Shown here: one piece after another, positions 7,467 to 15,149 of the stretch | Numbering within the stretch: position 1 is the first letter of the stretch | Layout: each line of letters begins with the position of its first letter | Source of the DNA: Flavobacterium psychrophilum | Lineage (GTDB): Bacteria > Bacteroidota > Bacteroidia > Flavobacteriales > Flavobacteriaceae | Reading direction: 5' to 3' | Assembly (NCBI GenBank): GCA_945878515.1 | Contig: CAMCTL010000074.1 | Span: forward strand, 1-15,149 | Length of the DNA: 15,149 bases | Position numbers and translations under genes: made by a program | Notes under the pieces: model-generated | The model's input: the letters and a program-made list of their open reading frames with translations, nothing else | Databases searched by the model: none | Told to the model about the DNA's origin: nothing

Positions 7467-8135
7467 ATGAATTTTATATCCACTTTAGAAACCGCTTTCA
7501 AAGAAAAAAGCAATCCTGAAAATGCATTGGCAATGGCAAAATACATGCGCAATCATTTCGCTTTTTTTGGTATAAAAACCGATGATAGAAGACAGATTTT
7601 TAAAACCTTATGCAAAGAAAATCATCTGGAAATATCCGAAAATCCGAGAGCAATTGCTTTATCATTATATTCAAAACCCGAACGAGAATTGCACTATTGT
7701 GCCATTGAAATCCTTATCAAAAAACTCAAAGGAAATTATAAAAAAGAAGACATTCAACTTATTGAAAATTTCATTATTACAAACGCTTGGTGGGATAGTG
7801 TAGATACGATTGCTAAGTACATTTTGGGCGAATATTTACTCGAATTTCCCTTAGAAACCGAAAATGTTATCGAACGTTTTTCTAATTCCGACAATATGTG
7901 GCTCAACCGAAGTGCCATTCTTTTTCAATTGGGTTACAAACAAAAAACCAATTTCGAAATACTGAAATCTGAATGTGAAAAGCACAAATATTCGAATGAG
8001 TTTTTTATTCAAAAAGCCATCGGATGGGCATTGAGAGAATATTCAAAAACCAATCCTTTGGCTGTAAAAAATTATGTCAACAACACCAATTTAAAACCTT
8101 TGAGTACAAAAGAAGCGTTAAAAAACATAGTTTAA
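7467..8135 (+). CDS. AlkD-type DNA alkylation repair enzyme
   Basis: AlkD proteins are HEAT-like-repeat DNA glycosylases that remove positively charged alkylated bases such as 3- and 7-alkylpurines without flipping the base. This protein has 222 residues (Bacillus cereus AlkD has about 237), is all-helical in appearance and has no signal peptide. The functional residues known for B. cereus AlkD occur here at the same numbers: W109 and D113 in AWWDSVD, R148 in LNRSA, and W187 in IGWALREYSK. Activity is therefore likely. Its ATG lies 15 bp after a hexamer repeat array, so its promoter and leader either include that array or lie upstream of it; read-through from ggt is also possible. No convincing Shine-Dalgarno is seen, as is usual in Bacteroidota. 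Confidence 0.93.
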   Translation: MNFISTLETAFKEKSNPENALAMAKYMRNHFAFFGIKTDDRRQIFKTLCKENHLEISENPRAIALSLYSKPERELHYCAIEILIKKLKGNYKKEDIQLIENFIITNAWWDSVDTIAKYILGEYLLEFPLETENVIERFSNSDNMWLNRSAILFQLGYKQKTNFEILKSECEKHKYSNEFFIQKAIGWALREYSKTNPLAVKNYVNNTNLKPLSTKEALKNIV

Positions 8136-8177
8136 GTTACTAATTGTAGTAGTTTTGCCTAGTTCACAAAAACAAAA

Positions 8178-9962
8178 ATGATAAAGAAAATTATCCATCG
8201 ACTTGAATTTTATACCATATCAGCACAAAAAAAACTGACTAACAAGCAGTTTACATTTGTGTCGAGCGTTTTGGTTGGAATTTTAGCAGCGCTTGCGGTA
8301 ATTGTTTTAAAGACTTTTGCCCATTTGGTGTTCCAATTTACAACTTACATCAATGGCATTTTAAAGTTAAGTTTCATCAATAGCATTCTTCCCATCATCG
8401 GGATTTTGCTGACCGTTTTTGTAGTCAAAAGGTTTTTGGGCGGCTCGATAGAAAAAGGAACTTCGCAAATATTGTATGCTGTTGCTAAGAAAGCCAGTAT
8501 TATTCCTAAAAAACAAATGTATGCTCAAATCATAACCAGTTCGCTCACGGTAGGTTTTGGAGGTTCGGCAGGTTTAGAAAGTCCTATCGTAATAACCGGT
8601 GCAGCCTTTGGTTCAAACTATGCGCAACGGTTCAAATTAAGCTACAAAGACCGAACTTTACTTATTGGTTGTGGGGTTGCTGCAGGAATTGGCGCTGCTT
8701 TCAACGCTCCAATCGCTGGCGTTTTATTTGCCATCGAAGTGCTGTTGGTCGATGTCAGTATTTCTGCCTTCACGCCCATCATGATAGCAGCTGCAACAGG
8801 CGCTTTGGTTTCAGTAGTTTTTTTAAAAGATTCTGTTTTATTGTCCTTTAAACAACAGCAAAACTTTGATTATCATAACATTTTGTATTATGTTTTACTG
8901 GGAATATTCACAGGATTTGTGGCAGTTTACTATTCCAGAAATTTTCAAAGAGTAGAACATATATTTGCGCGACTTCGATTCTCAGCTTACAAAAAAGCTT
9001 TTATTGGGGCTTCGGTTTTAGCAGTTATGATTTTCATTTTTCCAACCCTATTTGGCGAAGGCTACGAAAGCATCAAAACGTTATCCGAAAATGACCCTGG
9101 AAAACTACTCGAAAACACTTTGTTCAGCAGTTTTAGAAATAATAATTGGATGCTTCTACTCTTTATTGGTTTCACAATGATGATTAAAGTTTTTGCTACA
9201 GCCATCACTTTAGGTAGTGGTGGAAATGGCGGGAACTTTGCTCCTTCCCTATTTTTAGGCTCTTATATTGGGTTTTTCTTTTCTAAATTTTTAAATCAAA
9301 CTGGACTTACGCACTTACCTGTAAGTAATTTTACCTTGGTCGGAATGGCAGGAATTCTAAGCGGATTGTTTCATGCACCGCTAACCGCAATATTTCTAAT
9401 CGCAGAAATCACGGGAGGTTACGCCTTGATGATTCCGCTAATGATTGTATCCTCGATAAGTTTGGTCATCTCGAAAAGATTTGAAAAACATTCATTGGAC
9501 ACAAAAAGTCTGATCAGAAAAGGAAACGCTTTTACAAGTAACAAAGACACTAATATCCTTTCGAATTTGGATACCAATGCCATCATTCAAACCGATTACT
9601 TGACCATCTTTCCAAACGATAACTTAGAAAAATTAGTAGATTTAATTTCACATTCCAATCAGGTCATTTTTGGTGTGGTTGATGACGAAAATAAATTAAT
9701 TGGCGTGGTTCATTTCAATGATATTAGGGAAATAATTTTCAATTCTTATCGGGTAAAATATACTTTGGTAAAAGAAATTATGCGAGAATCCGTTGATGTA
9801 ATTTACCCGACCGATAGTATGGAAACGGTGATGAACAAGTTCGAGAGAACAAAAGTACACTTTTTACCGGTTATTAAAAATGGCAAATATTATGGATTTA
9901 TTTCAAAATCTATTGCACTAGAAGCCTATAGAACAAAGCTGAAATCAATGACAATTGAATAA
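8178..9962 (+). CDS. ClC-family chloride channel/transporter with CBS domains
   Basis: This is an inner-membrane anion transport protein of 594 residues. Hydrophobic helices cover about residues 25-430, and a cytoplasmic tail carries two CBS domains (about 470-525 and 533-590) that in other ClCs bind nucleotides. The external gating glutamate is E134 in GSAGLESP (the GREGP equivalent). GSGGNGGNFAPSLFLG is the signature helix-N region, and the Tyr in GGYALMIP corresponds to E. coli Y445. Two departures from E. coli ClC are visible. The GSGIP selectivity loop reads GSIEKGTSQ, and the position of the internal proton glutamate (E203) is Val in FAIEV, as in animal channel-type ClCs. Whether it is a channel or an exchanger cannot be settled here. 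The M23-type gene follows after 13 bp, suggesting an operon. Confidence 0.94.
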   Translation: MIKKIIHRLEFYTISAQKKLTNKQFTFVSSVLVGILAALAVIVLKTFAHLVFQFTTYINGILKLSFINSILPIIGILLTVFVVKRFLGGSIEKGTSQILYAVAKKASIIPKKQMYAQIITSSLTVGFGGSAGLESPIVITGAAFGSNYAQRFKLSYKDRTLLIGCGVAAGIGAAFNAPIAGVLFAIEVLLVDVSISAFTPIMIAAATGALVSVVFLKDSVLLSFKQQQNFDYHNILYYVLLGIFTGFVAVYYSRNFQRVEHIFARLRFSAYKKAFIGASVLAVMIFIFPTLFGEGYESIKTLSENDPGKLLENTLFSSFRNNNWMLLLFIGFTMMIKVFATAITLGSGGNGGNFAPSLFLGSYIGFFFSKFLNQTGLTHLPVSNFTLVGMAGILSGLFHAPLTAIFLIAEITGGYALMIPLMIVSSISLVISKRFEKHSLDTKSLIRKGNAFTSNKDTNILSNLDTNAIIQTDYLTIFPNDNLEKLVDLISHSNQVIFGVVDDENKLIGVVHFNDIREIIFNSYRVKYTLVKEIMRESVDVIYPTDSMETVMNKFERTKVHFLPVIKNGKYYGFISKSIALEAYRTKLKSMTIE

Positions 9963-9975
9963 TTTACTAATTCCT

Positions 9976-10653
9976 ATGGCAAATTTAGAAACCTTTTTTT
10001 CAAAATTGGAAAACATAAAAGTCATTGACTCGGCGATTCCAAATGCGCAATATTCTGCAATTGATTTGTCAGTTACCAATTCCGAATTAGCTGTAATTGA
10101 CCTAAAAAATCCGGATGTTTTTGAAACTTTTATTGAAAATCACCTTTGTAAAAACAAGGCAAAAGTAGCATTTGGAGGATATAATGAGACCAGAAATCTA
10201 TACAATAAAAACAGCCTTTTCAATGATAATCAAGCTAATGAAAGAAACATTCACATTGGTGTGGATTTGTGGATAAAAGCGGGAACGTCAGTTTTAGCAG
10301 CATTAGATGGTTATGTTTATGGTTTTGATTACAATGCTGGAGCAGGAAACTACGGGCCAACAATTATATTGAAACACCACCTTGAAAATCATACTTTTTA
10401 TACTTTATACGGTCATCTATCTGTAAAAAGTATTGAAGCTATTGAAATTGGAACACTTTTCAAACAAGGACAAGAACTAGCTACTTTAGGTGATTTGGCA
10501 GTAAATGGTGGTTACGCACCCCATTTACATTTTCAAATTATAAAAAATATGGAAGAAAATATCAGTGATTATCCTGGAGTTTGCAGCCAACACAATTTGG
10601 AATATTACCTAGAAAATTGTCCTAATCCAAATTTACTACTAAAAATCCAATAA
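9976..10653 (+). CDS. M23-family (LytM-like) metallopeptidase domain protein without signal peptide
   Basis: M23 enzymes are zinc endopeptidases that cut peptide cross-bridges of peptidoglycan. This 225-residue protein has an N-terminal region of about 85 residues that I do not recognise, then a LytM domain. All metal and catalytic residues are visible: H93 and D97 in HIGVD, H147 in LYGHLS, and H183 and H185 in HLHF. No signal peptide or membrane segment is seen, which is unusual for a wall enzyme. Similar leaderless M23 proteins occur in Bacteroidota, and related domains are, from memory, fused to aminotransferase-like enzymes elsewhere, so a cytoplasmic substrate is possible. ATG 9976 is chosen; a TTG at 9955 would overlap the ClC gene and add seven residues without making a leader. 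The 13-bp gap to the ClC gene suggests co-transcription. Confidence 0.88.
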   Translation: MANLETFFSKLENIKVIDSAIPNAQYSAIDLSVTNSELAVIDLKNPDVFETFIENHLCKNKAKVAFGGYNETRNLYNKNSLFNDNQANERNIHIGVDLWIKAGTSVLAALDGYVYGFDYNAGAGNYGPTIILKHHLENHTFYTLYGHLSVKSIEAIEIGTLFKQGQELATLGDLAVNGGYAPHLHFQIIKNMEENISDYPGVCSQHNLEYYLENCPNPNLLLKIQ

Positions 10654-10756
10654 CTAGTTTCAAAATTCCATTTTTGAGTCTGGTGATGTTATTCTGAAAA
10701 TTTAACAATATAATTATGTCTTTGTCAAAATAAGTTGCTAAAAAAAATAATATTAC

Positions 10757-10774
10757 AAAATAATTGATTATTTT
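10757..10774. other. Perfect A+T inverted repeat upstream of the NTF2-like gene
   Basis: Eight-bp arms (10757-10764 and 10767-10774) surround a TG loop, 20 bp before the next ATG. It contains only A-T pairs in the arms, so it could be a weak terminator, an operator, or chance in A+T-rich DNA. Confidence 0.25.
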
Positions 10775-10794
10775 TACTGTAAATATTTGTATGT

Positions 10795-11307
10795 ATGACT
10801 GCAAACGAAATCACTATCCACAAATTTTACACCGCTTTTGCCAATTCCGACATTACAGAAATATGTGAATGCTATCATCCAAATGTGCAATTTAGTGATC
10901 CAGTTTTTGGATTGTTAAAGGGCGAAGAAGTGCTTCAAATGTGGCGCATGTTAATTGAAAAAAGCAACGGCAATTTAAAAATTGATTGCTCTGAAATATC
11001 CGCTAATGAATTTCTTGGCACCGCCAAATGGATTGCGAATTACCGTTTTAGTAAAACAAATCGAGCCGTAGTTAATAATATTGAATCAAAATTTCATTTT
11101 CAAGACGACCTAATTATTAGGCATACAGATGATTTTGACATTTGGAAGTGGTCCAGACAAGCACTGGGAATCAAAGGATTGCTTATGGGTTGGACTGGGT
11201 TTATGCAAAGAAAGATTACAGACCAAGCCAGAATGTCTTTGAATAAATACTGCAAAAGAAGAAATCTAAATCTAGAATTTAAACAACAAGTTGCTCAACT
11301 CCGATAA
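10795..11307 (+). CDS. NTF2/SnoaL-like protein
   Basis: This 170-residue protein has the look of the nuclear transport factor 2-like superfamily, a cone-shaped fold used for small-molecule binding or catalysis. The evidence is the N-terminal FYTAFANSDITEICECYHPNV segment (helix, then the typical acidic-His stretch), FSDPVFG, and later strands ending in the HTDDFDIWKWSRQALG segment. The first 115 or so residues hold the fold. The rest is a basic helical tail (KGLLMGWTGF through KYCKRRN) common in Bacteroidota members annotated only by fold. No signal peptide is seen, so it is probably cytoplasmic. It starts 141 bp after the M23-type gene, likely with its own promoter. Substrate and role cannot be deduced. 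Confidence 0.8.
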   Translation: MTANEITIHKFYTAFANSDITEICECYHPNVQFSDPVFGLLKGEEVLQMWRMLIEKSNGNLKIDCSEISANEFLGTAKWIANYRFSKTNRAVVNNIESKFHFQDDLIIRHTDDFDIWKWSRQALGIKGLLMGWTGFMQRKITDQARMSLNKYCKRRNLNLEFKQQVAQLR

Positions 11308-11556
11308 GGAACAAAATAGTATATCTGCAAGAGTACCCTTATTTGACTAAATTATTTGGTAAAAAAAACACTTGAACATTACAAAATTTTCCAGTATTTT
11401 TGATTATTTTTGAACATGTTATATTTTAATTTTTGCATACAAAAGAAGTCATGGTTCGTAATATGACTGCTAGCAAAAATTGAAAGTAATTTTTTTTTAA
11501 AATCGAACGCGATAAACGTTTAGCTCCAAATAATATTTTAAAAATAAATTGTATTC
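11308..11556. other. Upstream region of the multi-PAS gene with several short dyads
   Basis: This 249-bp region has no gene. It holds three small symmetric sequences: AACATGTT (11413-11420), a 6-bp inverted repeat AGTCAT/ATGACT with a 10-bp spacer (11447-11452 and 11463-11468), and the perfect palindrome TAAACGTTTA (11513-11522), 34 bp before the ATG at 11557. TAATTTTTG at 11427-11435 is a near match to the Bacteroidota -7 box, but spacing to the TTTG at 11409-11412 is short. These are candidate control sites only. Confidence 0.3.
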
Positions 11557-14500
11557 ATGGAAGATAAAAATAACGCTCCAGCAAAAAGTGCTTTACGTCA
11601 AAAAGCTGAGGAGCTTCTTCAAAAAAGAGCAATTGTTGCAATTGAAAACTATTCTGATGCGGAGATTTTAAATCTCATTCACGAACTTGAGATACACCAA
11701 ATAGAACTTGAGGTTCAGAATGATGAGTTAAGTTCGCTGCGCAACAATGCTGAAATTGAAGCTGAAAAATATACCAGTTTATATGATTTTGCGCCTTGTG
11801 GCTATTTTACCATTACTAAAAAAGAGGAAATATTAGATCTCAATTTTAGTGGTGCTGCTCTTTTAGGAAAAGAACGTTCGCGATTACTACATAAACGTTT
11901 TGGCTATTTTATTGCAGACAAAAGCAAACCAGTATTTTTTGAATTTCTTGAAAAAATATTTGAAAGTAAGACAAGCCAAACTTGTGAAATAGTATTGTCG
12001 GGTCGCTCTAAAATTTCTAACCATGTTTTTCTAACCGGCATTATTAAAGGAGATAGCGACCAATGCCTTTTGACAATGGTTGATATTACGGAACTACACA
12101 AAATTGAAAACTCTTTGCAAAAAAGCCAAGAAAAGCTAGAAGGTATTTTTAATGTTGCCAATTCTGGAATTTTTCTATTAGACAGTTTCGGTAACTTTTT
12201 ACTGTTCAACGATTGGTTTTGTAAATCTCTAGGATACACTCGAAACGAATTTCAGGAATTAAATGTAAAAGCCGTTAGCCATCCCGAAGATTTGGAGAAA
12301 AGCATGGCTTTAAACCAAAAAATTATCGATTGTGAAATTGAAAAATATCAAATTGAAAAAAGATACATAAGAAAAGACAAATCCATATTGTGGTGCGAAG
12401 TATCGGCTGCGGCAATCAAAGATCAAAATGATAACGTCGTAAATATCATTAAGGTCATTAATGATATCACGGCACGAAAACAGTCAGAACAAGAACTGAT
12501 CAATGAAAAACGAAGATTAGCATTAATCCTAATTGGCACTGGCGCAGGAACTTGGGAATGGAATATTCAGACTGGTGCCATAACCATTAACGAACGATGG
12601 GCTGCGTTAATTGGATACACATTAGAAGAGCTTGCCCCTGTTACAATTGATACTTGGCGGAAATACACGCACCCAGATGATGCAAAATATAGCGAAGAAA
12701 ACGTAGAAAAACACTTTCAAGGTGCTCTAGATTATTGTGAATCTGAGTTCAGAATGAAGCATAAAAACGGCAATTGGATTTGGATTCTTAGTCGAGGTGC
12801 AATAAATGAAAGGGATATAAATGGGGAACCACTTATAATGTCAGGTACGCATTTGGATATAACAGAAAGAAAGGAAGCTGAAAAGTTAATTTTTCAAAGC
12901 AAAACACGGTTTAGAAGTATGATTAATTCCTCGCCAATAGCTATGGCATTGAATGATGAAAACTTAAATATCACTTATCTAAATCAAGCCTTTTATGGTA
13001 TGTTTGGATATACTATAGCAGAAATCCCAACAGTTCATGAATGGTTTCCAAAAGCTTTTCCAAATCTTGAATATAGAAAAATAATATCTAAATCTTGGAT
13101 TACAGCGCTTGAAACGGTCAAACAAACCGGTGCGGATTTTGCTCCGATGGAAGTCTTAATTAGATGCAAAGATGGTTCGGACAAAACAATAATGGTGAGT
13201 GCAACTAGGCTTTTCAATTCTAATGACACTGAATATCTGATTAATTTTTATGACATCACAGCGCAAAAACACGCAGAACAAGCACTGATAGCTGAAAAGC
13301 GAAGATTAGCGCTTATCCTGATTGGCACTGGAGCGGGGACTTGGGAACTTAATATTCAAACTGGGGCGCTTATTATAAACGATCGGTGGGCCGAGTTATT
13401 TGGCTACACCATAAAAGAATTATCGCCAATATCTGTTGATACATGGCGAAAACATACTCATCCAAAGGATTTGAAAATAGTTGAAGCATTTAATGATGAG
13501 TATTTTAAAAATACTGAAGATCAGTATTACGAAGCTGAGTTTAGAATGAAGCATAAGAACGGGGATTGGATTTGGATTCTTAGTCGAGGTAAAATAATTA
13601 AAAGGGATTTAAATGGGGAACCACTTTTAATGTCGGGCACGCATTTGGATATAACAGAAAGGAAGGAAGCTGAAAAAGCCAAGGAAAAAGCAGTAAATCT
13701 TTTCGATAATATTACCAACCACGTGCCCGGAGTCGTTTACCAATATTTATTGCGCCCTGATGGCAGCTCCTGTTTTCCTTATGCTAGCGAAGCAATCACA
13801 GAAATTTACCAAGTTACTCCCGAAGAAGTCCACGAAGATGCCTCTAAAATATTTGAACATATTCATCCTGATGACTATGAATCTGTTGTAACTTCTATTC
13901 AAAAATCAGCAAAATACTTGACCACGTGGAAACATGAATATCGTGTAAAGTTCCATGATGGCGAAGTTCGTCACCTTTACGGTAATTCAAACCCACAAAA
14001 GCTTGAAGATGGATCAGTGCTTTGGCATGGCTATATTACTGATATCTCCGAAAATAAAATTATAGAAAATTCTTTGCGTGAAAGCGAAGAAAAATACCGT
14101 GGTCTTGTAGAAAATGCACCGTATGGAATTATAATTTACATAGAAGATAAAATTGCGTTTGCAAATGCGGAAGTGATCAAAATGGCACAGGCAAACGACA
14201 AAAAAGATTTAATAGGAAAATCGGTTTTAGATTTTGTGCATCCTGATAGTTTGGAAGAAATTGCGAGAAGAATGGCAGAAGTACATAGGGATGCAAATGC
14301 GTCTGAAATAGTAGAGGCGAAACTTATGACTATTGGCGGTATTCCTTTATATGTAGGACTCAAAGCCATACCAACTGTGTTTGAGCATAAGCAAGCAGTG
14401 CAACTTATAATTCAAGACATTTCACTTCAAAAGCAATCTGCAGTAGATTTGAATAAAATAAATAGGGTTTACGCACTTATCAGTCAAATCAATAATTTAA

Positions 14501-15149
14501 TTATTAGAGTTCATAATCGAGAAGAACTATTTAAGGAAATATGCAATATTGCAGTTTGTTTTGGTAAATTTAGAATGAGCTGGATTGGGTTTCTAAATGA
14601 TGATAACACGATCAGAACGGCAGCATTTGCGGGATTTGAAAATGGCTATTTTGCAGAGCGTGCCGTTACTTCTTTTCGTGATGCTCAAGAAAAAAGAGGT
14701 CCAACACGAATAGCATTGAAGAAAGGCAAGGCTATAATTTGCAACGATATTGCTCATGATCCAATGATGAAACCTTTTAGTAAAGAGGCACTTGAAAGAG
14801 GATTGTACTCAATGATATCTATTCCAATTCTTGTAAGAAATAAAAACGTTGCCGCCTTCAATTTGTATTCCGATGAAAAAAACTTCTTTTCGTCAGCAGC
14901 AGAAATTTCATTACTCGAAAAAATTTCTTTAAACATTGCATTTGCACTTGAATCCATTCTTGTCGAAGAAGAACGCAAACAAAACGAACAAAAAATTCGA
15001 CAACTCTCGCAAGCCGTTGAGCAAAGTCCCGTGACAACCGTAATTACAGATATTAGCGGAAGTATTGAATATGTCAATCCAAGATTTGTAGAGATTACAG
15101 GATATACTTTAGAAGAAGTAAAAGGTAAAAATCCACGATTTCTAAAATC
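11557..15149 (+). CDS. Multi-PAS/GAF soluble sensor, probable histidine kinase (3' end outside window)
   Basis: The frame is open from ATG 11557 to the window end: 1197 codons with no stop. No membrane segment or signal peptide is seen, so it is a cytoplasmic sensor. Residues 1-65 form a helical region with the ELEIHQIELEVQNDEL motif common at the start of Bacteroidota PAS kinases. Then come PAS domains at about 70-185 (DFAPCGYF), 189-308, 319-443, 445-570, 582-705, 709-835 and 841-958. A GAF domain (about 968-1140) and an eighth PAS domain (from about 1148, QSPVTTVITD) cut by the edge complete the visible part. The third and fifth PAS domains are near copies. PAS closings such as DITERKEAE recur. 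The kinase core is not visible, so the histidine kinase call is by family habit; a cyclase or phosphodiesterase output remains possible. No partner regulator is in the window. Confidence 0.85.
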   Translation, partial: MEDKNNAPAKSALRQKAEELLQKRAIVAIENYSDAEILNLIHELEIHQIELEVQNDELSSLRNNAEIEAEKYTSLYDFAPCGYFTITKKEEILDLNFSGAALLGKERSRLLHKRFGYFIADKSKPVFFEFLEKIFESKTSQTCEIVLSGRSKISNHVFLTGIIKGDSDQCLLTMVDITELHKIENSLQKSQEKLEGIFNVANSGIFLLDSFGNFLLFNDWFCKSLGYTRNEFQELNVKAVSHPEDLEKSMALNQKIIDCEIEKYQIEKRYIRKDKSILWCEVSAAAIKDQNDNVVNIIKVINDITARKQSEQELINEKRRLALILIGTGAGTWEWNIQTGAITINERWAALIGYTLEELAPVTIDTWRKYTHPDDAKYSEENVEKHFQGALDYCESEFRMKHKNGNWIWILSRGAINERDINGEPLIMSGTHLDITERKEAEKLIFQSKTRFRSMINSSPIAMALNDENLNITYLNQAFYGMFGYTIAEIPTVHEWFPKAFPNLEYRKIISKSWITALETVKQTGADFAPMEVLIRCKDGSDKTIMVSATRLFNSNDTEYLINFYDITAQKHAEQALIAEKRRLALILIGTGAGTWELNIQTGALIINDRWAELFGYTIKELSPISVDTWRKHTHPKDLKIVEAFNDEYFKNTEDQYYEAEFRMKHKNGDWIWILSRGKIIKRDLNGEPLLMSGTHLDITERKEAEKAKEKAVNLFDNITNHVPGVVYQYLLRPDGSSCFPYASEAITEIYQVTPEEVHEDASKIFEHIHPDDYESVVTSIQKSAKYLTTWKHEYRVKFHDGEVRHLYGNSNPQKLEDGSVLWHGYITDISENKIIENSLRESEEKYRGLVENAPYGIIIYIEDKIAFANAEVIKMAQANDKKDLIGKSVLDFVHPDSLEEIARRMAEVHRDANASEIVEAKLMTIGGIPLYVGLKAIPTVFEHKQAVQLIIQDISLQKQSAVDLNKINRVYALISQINNLIIRVHNREELFKEICNIAVCFGKFRMSWIGFLNDDNTIRTAAFAGFENGYFAERAVTSFRDAQEKRGPTRIALKKGKAIICNDIAHDPMMKPFSKEALERGLYSMISIPILVRNKNVAAFNLYSDEKNFFSSAAEISLLEKISLNIAFALESILVEEERKQNEQKIRQLSQAVEQSPVTTVITDISGSIEYVNPRFVEITGYTLEEVKGKNPRFLK
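12511..12884 (+). repeat. Intragenic duplication, copy 1 (third PAS domain)
   Basis: This 374-bp segment encodes RRLALILIGTGAGTWEWN through DITERKEAEK. It is matched by 13300-13676 with one codon of length difference. Identity is highest at the two ends, where runs of more than 20 bases are exact. Confidence 0.85.
13300..13676 (+). repeat. Intragenic duplication, copy 2 (fifth PAS domain)
   Basis: This is the partner of 12511-12884, offset by 789 bp at the start and 792 bp at the end. The middle (about 13440-13530) has diverged most, which is the part expected to form the ligand-facing loop and helices of a PAS_3 domain. One unrelated PAS domain lies between the copies. Confidence 0.85.

Noticed and set aside
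10622..10804. A 60-codon minus-strand open frame between the M23-type and NTF2-like genes
   Set aside because: It is made mainly of A+T-rich spacer and hydrophobic low-complexity residues, without a start context or homologue that I recognise.
11904..15077. Several minus-strand open frames of 60-110 codons within the multi-PAS gene
   Set aside because: The + strand frame is continuous and encodes recognisable PAS and GAF domains throughout, so these are antisense shadows.
1..15149. Phage, insertion sequence, defence system, tRNA or rRNA genes
   Set aside because: I saw no transposase, integrase, terminal inverted repeats with target duplications, cloverleaf, or defence-type gene; the genes are ordinary chromosomal families.

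Overview
The window looks like chromosomal DNA of a member of the Bacteroidota, most likely Flavobacterium or a close relative. The reasons are strong A+T bias, protein families whose sequences look typically flavobacterial (7TMR-DISM kinase, ClC with CBS tail, cytoplasmic M23 protein, multi-PAS kinase), weak or absent Shine-Dalgarno sequences, and a palindromic interspersed repeat of a kind I associate with Bacteroidota. All supported genes lie on the + strand.

Layout. (1) 1-1890: the C-terminal half of purL (purine synthesis), cut by the left edge and followed by a clear hairpin terminator. (2) 2154-4541: a two-component pair. The NarL/LuxR-type response regulator is broken by a frameshift in an A-run at its start and by an in-frame TAA between receiver and HTH. 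The overlapping membrane sensor kinase is intact. (3) 4542-4946: a gene-poor stretch. (4) 4947-7210: an acyl-carrier-protein phosphodiesterase-like gene overlapping a secreted gamma-glutamyltransferase gene by 4 bp. (5) 7203-7451: two different short tandem repeat arrays, a 14-bp unit and a long degenerate hexamer array with a 42-bp higher-order duplication. (6) 7467-8135: an AlkD-type DNA alkylation repair glycosylase with all four key residues. (7) 8178-10653: a ClC chloride transport protein with CBS domains, closely followed by an M23-type metallopeptidase lacking a signal peptide. (8) 10795-11307: a small NTF2/SnoaL-like protein. (9) 11557-window end: the first 1197 codons of a very large soluble PAS/GAF sensor, probably a histidine kinase whose catalytic part lies beyond the right edge.

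The genes do not form one pathway. They are mostly housekeeping and stress or sensing functions in short transcription units. I see no phage, insertion sequence, CRISPR array, RNA gene or defence island, and no convincing undescribed system. The items most worth a second look are the doubly broken response regulator beside an intact kinase, the interspersed repeat translated in frame inside PurL, and the hexamer array ending just upstream of the alkD-like gene.
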